Assembly (NCBI GenBank): GCA_015494735.1
Contig: WGAQ01000123.1
Location: 1 to 5,875, forward strand
From: Caldifarciminota bacterium
GTDB lineage: Bacteria; Hydrothermota; Hydrothermia; LBFQ01; DSFT01
Direction of reading: 5' to 3'
DNA: 5,875 nucleotides
The translations under genes were made by a program, and so were the position numbers. This document shows positions 1 to 3,804 of the stretch, one piece after another. The notes under the pieces were generated by a model, which was not told where the DNA came from, ran no database searches, and worked only from the letters and a program-made list of their open reading frames with translations. The first letter of the stretch is position 1, and the number at the start of each line of letters is the position of its first letter.

Positions 1-182
1 CCCTTTTCGACCAGATACTTCACCACTTTGAAATGGCCCATAGCAGCTGCCCAGTGCAGGGGAGTTCCCCCTTCGCCGCTCCTCACATCCAGACTGACCC
101 CCTGCTCTATTAGAGCCTTTACCGTTCTGAGATTTCCCAGAAGTGCTGCTTTGATTAGCCCCTCTTCCAGAACTTTATCCAT
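1..182 (-). CDS. Ankyrin-repeat protein, N-terminal part (runs off the left edge)
   Basis: Sixty codons are visible, read leftwards from the ATG at 182. The translation begins MDKVLEEGLIKAALLGNLRT. Residues 9-30 look like a degenerate first ankyrin repeat (KAALLGNLRTVKALIEQGVSL), and residues 39-61 match the repeat consensus closely: GTPLHWAAAMGHF, then VVKYLVEKG. Ankyrin repeats are helix-turn-helix scaffolds for protein-protein contact, so the role is probably binding a partner, but the partner, the number of repeats and any other domain lie outside the window. No signal peptide is visible, so a cytoplasmic location is the simplest reading. The gene follows truB by 22 bases on the same strand. 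A purine-rich stretch overlapping the truB stop lies about 18 bases from the ATG, too far for a normal ribosome site, whereas a perfect TATAAT lies 7 bases from it. The ankyrin call is confident; the specific function is unknown. Confidence 0.85.
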   Translation of the reverse strand, partial: MDKVLEEGLIKAALLGNLRTVKALIEQGVSLDVRSGEGGTPLHWAAAMGHFKVVKYLVEK

Positions 183-189
183 AGCAAAA

Positions 190-195
190 ATTATA
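190..195 (-). promoter_or_regulatory. -10 hexamer TATAAT of the ankyrin gene
   Basis: A perfect TATAAT on the minus strand is followed by TTTTGCT (7 bases) and then the ATG. With the usual 6-8 base distance from -10 to transcription start, the transcript would begin at the A of the ATG. No convincing -35 hexamer was found. The element lies in the 22-base gap after truB, so the ankyrin gene can be transcribed independently of truB. Confidence 0.6.
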
Positions 196-204
196 AAATC
201 CACC

Positions 205-1077
205 TCACCTGACGAACACCAGTTTCTCCGACTTTACCCTCCCATCCATGACCTTCCCCACGCCGAGAAATTTCCCATCCGAATAAACCATTGCGTATTT
301 CCCTTCCAGTTCATCCAGAAATTCCGCTTCTTCCGGCTGAACCACCCCGCCGTTTATGTAGATTTTGACGAATCGCCTGTCTATGGTGAGTTTCGGAAGG
401 AATCTGCTTAGGACTTCTTCTATCGGTGTGATTTCCACTTCCTCCTCCAGGGAGCGGGCTTCCTCCACAGTGAAAGGTCCGATAGCAGTTCTGACCAGAA
501 TACGTATGATGCCGTATGTGCCCAGTTCCCCTGCCACATCCCTCGCAAAACTCCTGACGAAGAATCCCGTGCTCACCCTCAGGAGTATGGAGAATTCGTT
601 CTCCTCCTCGTTGATGTTTAAGAGCTGGTATTCGTATAGTTCTACCTCTTTGGGTTTCAGTTCGAATTCCTCTCCCCTGCGGGCCAGAGCGTAAGCCCGC
701 TGTCCTTTTACCCTTCTGGCACTGAATTTCGGAGGAACCTGCATAATCTTCCCCCGGAACTTCTCCAGGACTCTTTCCAGTTCTTCCCTCTTGAGGCGAA
801 ATTCCGGGTCTCTGGCAGTTTCCTTCCCCTCTATGTCCAGCGTATCTGTTTCTATTCCCAGTTTTATCGTGGCTATGTACTCCTTGGGCAGATGATGAAA
901 GAACTCTATGAACTTGGTGGCCCTGCCGACGGCCACTATCAGGAGACCGGTTGCAATAGGGTCCAGGGTCCCCGTGTGGCCCATCCTGGCCTGAATATGC
1001 TTTTTGAGTTTTCTTATAACATCGTATGAGGTGATTCCCGGAGGCTTGTTGATGAATATGAATCCGGGCTGAATCAT
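205..1077 (-). CDS. truB: tRNA pseudouridine-55 synthase, bacterial type
   Basis: This 290-residue protein converts U55 in the T-loop of tRNA to pseudouridine in the cytoplasm. The start is well placed: FIFINKPPGITSYDV (6-20) is the usual TruB opening, and a stop codon lies immediately upstream in frame. GHTGTLDPIATGLLIVAVG (33-51) carries the catalytic aspartate, D39. KEY (66-68) supplies the conserved tyrosine that packs on the target base. QVPPKFSARRVKGQRAYALA (113-132) is the second family motif, and FFVRSFARDVAGELG (172-186) the third, with the conserved arginine and aspartate. Residues about 225-290 form the small C-terminal PUA-like domain, ending in KLVFVR. The length is typical of bacterial and Thermotoga-like TruB, and the extended features of archaeal or eukaryotic Cbf5/dyskerin are absent. 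It lies between a membrane protein gene and an ankyrin gene on the same strand. The rbfA, rpsO and ribF genes that often accompany truB are not visible here. Confidence 0.96.
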   Translation of the reverse strand: MIQPGFIFINKPPGITSYDVIRKLKKHIQARMGHTGTLDPIATGLLIVAVGRATKFIEFFHHLPKEYIATIKLGIETDTLDIEGKETARDPEFRLKREELERVLEKFRGKIMQVPPKFSARRVKGQRAYALARRGEEFELKPKEVELYEYQLLNINEEENEFSILLRVSTGFFVRSFARDVAGELGTYGIIRILVRTAIGPFTVEEARSLEEEVEITPIEEVLSRFLPKLTIDRRFVKIYINGGVVQPEEAEFLDELEGKYAMVYSDGKFLGVGKVMDGRVKSEKLVFVR

Positions 1078-1087
1078 TCAGGGCAAA

Positions 1088-1093
1088 ATTTTA
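1088..1093 (-). promoter_or_regulatory. -10-like hexamer TAAAAT of truB
   Basis: TAAAAT on the minus strand is followed by TTTGCCCTGA (10 bases) and the truB ATG. The predicted transcription start lies 0-3 bases before the ATG. No Shine-Dalgarno sequence is at a usable distance: the nearest purine-rich runs (GAGGAGAGGG, AGAGGGG) are about 30-60 bases upstream. No -35 match stands out. Confidence 0.5.
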
Positions 1094-1148
1094 CTGTCGA
1101 AAGGTCGTTTCCCCTCTTACTCGGACCCTCTCCTCCAATAGAACCGGC

Positions 1149-2381
1149 TCAGAAGTCGAAACTCACCTGCAGCACCGGGGTTTCTACTTTTCCCTTCATC
1201 ACAGGCAGGAGAGGATTGAAACTGACGCTCAGGTGGTGTTCTTCGAGGAAGGAGAGACTTATCTCCCTTCGGGCGAAGGTCCTGTAGGTGAGGTAGGTGA
1301 GAGATGCATCGGTTATGAGGAACAGGGTGGGGTAGACCTTGAAGTATGCTTCCCCGCCCACCAGTGCCCCTATTCCCATCAAGAGTGCGTTGGCCATGTA
1401 CGGGGCCAGATAGGTGGCTATGGCGGCGCCGGTGGAAAGGTCGTACCTTCTGGAGAGCAACAGTCCGGTGTAGTATCCTGCGGCATATCCCACCAGGGAG
1501 GAAGCGGCATAGAGCCTGCTGCTGCTCGATTCACCCCGCAGATTGTCCGCTGTCAGGAGGATAAGGGGTAGGGCTTCGGCACCTATGGAGGCAGCCCTCA
1601 ACTCGAAGAGGGCATCCCCGTGGGTCAGATGCATGTCATTCCTGGAGAGGTAAAGGGCTCCGTATCCTTCGACGAGGGAAAGGAGGGACGAGAGGCTCCT
1701 GTGGATCCGGGAGTCCTTCCCTGTATCTATGTTCAAAAGGGCTGTTACCGTGTAATACTGGTAATAACCGTAGAGAGCGTGGTTCAGCTGTCTCTGAAAC
1801 GGGGCAGAAGGAAGGTTATATCTCTGACCCACGAAGTAGTTTCCAGTGTTGAGCAGAGCGCTGGAAGGAAATATGGCCCGGGCATCATCGAATATCATCC
1901 CCCCGTACACGGCCCCCAGGACACCGCCCACCAGAGAGCCGTAGGCCGCGCCGTCGGTGACCCTTTCCCTGGAGGACAGGAAATAGGTCAGGGTCATCCA
2001 GGTGGGTATTATGAGGGAGCCAGCGGCGATTGCGGTTTCATTCTGCGCATCGAGAAATACGGGGAATGACCAGGAGTATATACCTGTGGCCAGGAGGAAC
2101 TGGTTAATCAGGAATAGGGGACGGGCATTTCCTGTTATGTAATGGAAGGGGGGCTCCTTCATCAGGTTTTGAAATTGACCCTTCGTGATGATGTGCACCT
2201 CCTTATAGCCCTCGTACCAGCCCTCCACCCAGTAGGTTGTATCCCTCTTGAAGATGAAAATCCTCTCCGGAACCCTGTCGAATAACCTGACCACCTTTGA
2301 TTCCATATCCCTTCCGCCCTTTATCTGTTCCAGTTTTATAACCAACTGACTGTCAACCTGAAACATTAGAGTCCAGAGCAT
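1149..2381 (-). CDS. Unrecognised 410-residue membrane protein with a beta-strand-like C-terminus
   Basis: I do not recognise a family. The start is taken at ATG 2381 because TATAAT ends 9 bases upstream; the frame stays open to an ATG at 2459, which would add 26 unconvincing residues. Residues 1-9 (MLWTLMFQV) are hydrophobic but lack a basic n-region, so they make a poor standard signal peptide. Residues 11-75 are polar and aromatic (RIFIFKRD, WVEGWYEGYKEVHIITKGQF), like a small soluble beta domain. Gly/Ala/Ser-rich hydrophobic stretches follow at about 87-108, 114-135, 145-164, 262-277, 291-310 and 317-341, with tyrosine-rich links (ALYGYYQYYTV, 202-212). The end alternates polar and apolar residues and closes with LQVSFDF, a terminal Phe typical of outer-membrane beta-barrel strands. 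An envelope location is inferred and function is unknown. It precedes truB by 71 bases on the same strand and is divergent from the 2528 gene. Confidence 0.75.
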   Translation of the reverse strand: MLWTLMFQVDSQLVIKLEQIKGGRDMESKVVRLFDRVPERIFIFKRDTTYWVEGWYEGYKEVHIITKGQFQNLMKEPPFHYITGNARPLFLINQFLLATGIYSWSFPVFLDAQNETAIAAGSLIIPTWMTLTYFLSSRERVTDGAAYGSLVGGVLGAVYGGMIFDDARAIFPSSALLNTGNYFVGQRYNLPSAPFQRQLNHALYGYYQYYTVTALLNIDTGKDSRIHRSLSSLLSLVEGYGALYLSRNDMHLTHGDALFELRAASIGAEALPLILLTADNLRGESSSSRLYAASSLVGYAAGYYTGLLLSRRYDLSTGAAIATYLAPYMANALLMGIGALVGGEAYFKVYPTLFLITDASLTYLTYRTFARREISLSFLEEHHLSVSFNPLLPVMKGKVETPVLQVSFDF

Positions 2382-2390
2382 GGTGAGCAA

Positions 2391-2396
2391 ATTATA
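2391..2396 (-). promoter_or_regulatory. -10 hexamer TATAAT that sets the start at 2381
   Basis: A perfect TATAAT on the minus strand is followed by TTGCTCACC (9 bases) and ATG 2381. The likely transcription start is the A of ACCATG, giving a 3-base leader. The element lies inside the open frame that reaches back to 2459, so it argues against the longer start: an mRNA beginning here could not encode the extra 26 residues. Confidence 0.6.
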
Positions 2397-2451
2397 AATC
2401 CCCGGAGAAAAACCACATCGACCCGGATGAGGGAAGGCATAACGCACAGTC

Positions 2452-2474
2452 GATTGCATATGGGGGATTGCAAA
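2452..2474 (+). repeat. Direct repeat GATTGCA x2 in the divergent promoter region
   Basis: GATTGCA occurs at 2452-2458 and again at 2466-2472, 14 bases apart, in the 146-base region between two divergent genes. The second copy extends to GATTGCAAA (2466-2474), and that 9-mer recurs exactly at 3676-3684 in the other divergent region of the window. It could be a half-site for a regulator, but the motif is short and chance is not excluded. Confidence 0.3.
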
Positions 2475-2511
2475 ACCGAGCCCCTTCCACTTCGGGTATT
2501 CCCCATCCCTT

Positions 2512-2517
2512 TAAAAT
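2512..2517 (+). promoter_or_regulatory. -10-like hexamer TAAAAT of the 2528 gene
   Basis: TAAAAT on the plus strand is followed by TCCTCTGACC (10 bases) and ATG 2528. The likely start is the A of ACCATG, a 3-base leader. There is no Shine-Dalgarno sequence before this ATG. An in-frame TTG at 2468 would place the hexamer inside the coding sequence and has no supporting signal, so 2528 is preferred. Confidence 0.5.
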
Positions 2518-2527
2518 TCCTCTGACC

Positions 2528-3091
2528 ATGAAACTCAGGGAAGTTAATCCGGATTTCGTATTCTGGGGAACCCTTTGGGGTCTTTCGGAAATCTTCGTAT
2601 GGAAACTCCTGGGTCTCCTGCATGTGTCCATGAAGGCTCCCGTAATGGCTGCCGTGGCCCTTTTCTTTCTTGCTGCTTCTTCTGAAGGGAAACCCATGAA
2701 AGCCCTTTATACTTCTGTGGTAGCCATATCCATAAAGGTGTTCGCTGGGGTTTACTTCTTCTGTTCCGTATGGGCTGTTCTTTCTCTTGCAATTTCCTGG
2801 GAGATTTTCAGGCCCTTTGCAGTTCGCTCCGGGCGTTTCAGCCCTGTTCTATATGCCCTTTCTGCTCCGCTGGGCATGTTATTTTTTATCCTCTACCGGA
2901 ATCCCGAACCTCTTGCCATAATCACATATGCGGGTATTAATGGGGCCGTTGCCTTTTTATTGTCCATTCCCGCAGTTTATCTGGGATTCAGGGCTGGAAA
3001 GCGGGTGAATCTCTCACCCATGACCGTGGGGACTGTATATGTAATAGCGGTCGTAACTGTTGTAATCTACGGCTGGGTTCTGAAGGGATAG
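2528..3091 (+). CDS. Small integral membrane protein, about six transmembrane helices
   Basis: This 187-residue, strongly hydrophobic protein begins MKLREVNPDFVFWGTLWGLS. Likely membrane segments are about 10-30, 36-51, 60-88 (long, possibly two helices), 104-123, 128-152 and 164-184. Charged residues are mainly in the links: EGKPMK (53-58), RPFAVRSGR (95-103), YRNPEP (123-128), RAGKR (155-159). The opening GTLWGLSEIFVWKLLGLLH, with a Trp, a glutamate inside the first helix and a histidine at its end, recalls small uncharacterised membrane proteins and, loosely, ECF-transporter S components, but I see no diagnostic motif and do not assign that function. The gene is divergent from the 410-residue membrane protein, with 146 bases between the starts. 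Its TAG stop directly abuts the stop of the minus-strand gene that follows. No signal peptidase site is evident; it should sit in the inner membrane. Confidence 0.8.
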   Translation: MKLREVNPDFVFWGTLWGLSEIFVWKLLGLLHVSMKAPVMAAVALFFLAASSEGKPMKALYTSVVAISIKVFAGVYFFCSVWAVLSLAISWEIFRPFAVRSGRFSPVLYALSAPLGMLFFILYRNPEPLAIITYAGINGAVAFLLSIPAVYLGFRAGKRVNLSPMTVGTVYVIAVVTVVIYGWVLKG

Positions 3092-3646
3092 TTATCGAAT
3101 GCATATGAATTCGATGGTCTCATCGTTGATTGGTGATGTACTGGAACTCACTATCTGGTATCCCGAAATCGAGTTGTAGTATATGCCCATGTACCTGATG
3201 GGACCATTGACCACCAGCTCTGTGGAAACCACCGGATTGTTATTGTCGTTTCCTGTGCAATCCACCATTCCCGATACGCACGTGTAAATGACTTCCTCCA
3301 GATTTGCCACCCTCCAGTCGGAATATCCGTTATACGATAGATTCCTGCAGTGCATCACCATATCGATGTAATCTCCTGTTATCTGCTGTTTCACAGCCAT
3401 CCTGATGCTCTCTCCGTATCCCACCGTGCTTATGCCCACCGAATCGGGTCTGGAGCTGTTTATGATTATGCTGCCATCGGGAGAGTATATGTGTGATATT
3501 ACATTCTTCCCTCCTTCCATCCATACGTTGGGTTTCGGTGCCTCTTCTCTGGATTCGTTGTTACTGTGCACAATTTCTACATCAGTTTTTCCCACCGTAC
3601 TACCCGTTTCCTGCACAATGTAAAGCATTAATACGTATGCTGTCAT
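3092..3646 (-). CDS. Small DUF1566/Lcl-type (C-type-lectin-like) protein, probably exported
   Basis: This 184-residue protein has its domain in the C-terminal half. HCRNLSYNGYSDWRVANLEE (99-118) matches the hallmark of the DUF1566/Lcl C-terminal fold, where a Cys-x-Asn-Leu, GYSDWR and a following Glu lie at the start of a C-type-lectin or formylglycine-generating-enzyme-like fold. The protein ends FICIR, like the usual F-x-C-x-R end. The four cysteines (100, 123, 130, 182) could pair as 100-182 and 123-130, which suggests an oxidising, extracytoplasmic site. The N-terminus is hydrophobic (YVLMLYIV, 4-11) but has no basic residues, so export is inferred rather than shown. Residues 20-90 are polar and Asn/Ser-rich and match nothing I know. 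The start is bounded by an in-frame TGA two codons upstream. The gene is more AT-rich than its neighbours, possibly a sign of transfer. The ligand is unknown. Confidence 0.72.
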   Translation of the reverse strand: MTAYVLMLYIVQETGSTVGKTDVEIVHSNNESREEAPKPNVWMEGGKNVISHIYSPDGSIIINSSRPDSVGISTVGYGESIRMAVKQQITGDYIDMVMHCRNLSYNGYSDWRVANLEEVIYTCVSGMVDCTGNDNNNPVVSTELVVNGPIRYMGIYYNSISGYQIVSSSTSPINDETIEFICIR

Positions 3647-3653
3647 GCTTCAA

Positions 3654-3659
3654 ATTTTA
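3654..3659 (-). promoter_or_regulatory. -10-like hexamer TAAAAT of the DUF1566 gene
   Basis: TAAAAT on the minus strand is followed by TTGAAGC (7 bases) and ATG 3646. With normal -10 spacing, transcription would begin at the A of the ATG. The GAAG run ends just two bases from the ATG, too close to act as a Shine-Dalgarno sequence. Confidence 0.55.
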
Positions 3660-3789
3660 ATTCGATTAAGTTATTGATTGCAAACTACTTAACACATGAT
3701 GCGATTTCGATGCAGGATTTCCTATACTGGATAATCGTTTAACGTTTCGAACATCTTATAAAGTGTGCGTGCGCCCCCCGAAATGCGTA

Positions 3790-3795
3790 TAAAAT
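3790..3795 (+). promoter_or_regulatory. -10-like hexamer TAAAAT of the malic enzyme gene
   Basis: TAAAAT lies within TATAAAAT (3788-3795), followed by TTAGTCACC (9 bases) and ATG 3805. The likely start is the A of ACCATG, a 3-base leader. There is no Shine-Dalgarno sequence. A second TATAAA at 3757-3762 could serve an upstream start and would give a leader of roughly 35 bases. Confidence 0.55.
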
Positions 3796-3804
3796 TTAGT
3801 CACC

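Larger units (their letters stand above)
3647..3804. promoter_or_regulatory. Divergent promoter region between the DUF1566 gene and the malic enzyme gene
   Basis: These 158 bases hold both -10 hexamers, one at each edge. Between them is AT-rich DNA with GATTGCAAA (3676-3684), the palindromic TTCGAA near 3747, a second TATAAA (3757-3762) and a run of six Cs (about 3774-3779). No open frame worth calling and no terminator was seen. Shared regulation of the two divergent genes is possible but not shown. Confidence 0.45.

Noticed and set aside
28..411. Plus-strand open frame of 127 codons over the ankyrin gene and truB end
   Set aside because: It is a shadow of two well-supported minus-strand genes and has no recognisable content.
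1078..1148. Terminator or small gene between the membrane protein gene and truB
   Set aside because: The stretch is purine-rich on the minus strand (GGAGGAGAGGG) but holds no clear hairpin with a T-run and no ATG after the Shine-Dalgarno-like run.
1233..2069. Plus-strand open frames of 112 and 149 codons
   Set aside because: Both are antisense to the 410-residue membrane protein, have no start signal of the kind seen at the real genes, and give low-complexity Gly/Val/Glu-rich translations.
2418..2431. Short inverted repeat CATC-GACCCG-GATG in the divergent region
   Set aside because: A four-base stem with a six-base loop is too weak to call an operator or hairpin.
2382..2459. Longer N-terminus for the 410-residue protein, starting at ATG 2459
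   Set aside because: The added 26 residues have no signal-peptide character, and the TATAAT at 2391-2396 would lie inside the coding sequence.
2366..2792. Minus-strand open frames of 82-101 codons across the divergent region and the 187-residue gene
   Set aside because: They overlap the better-supported plus-strand membrane gene and have basic, low-similarity translations and no -10 hexamer before the start.
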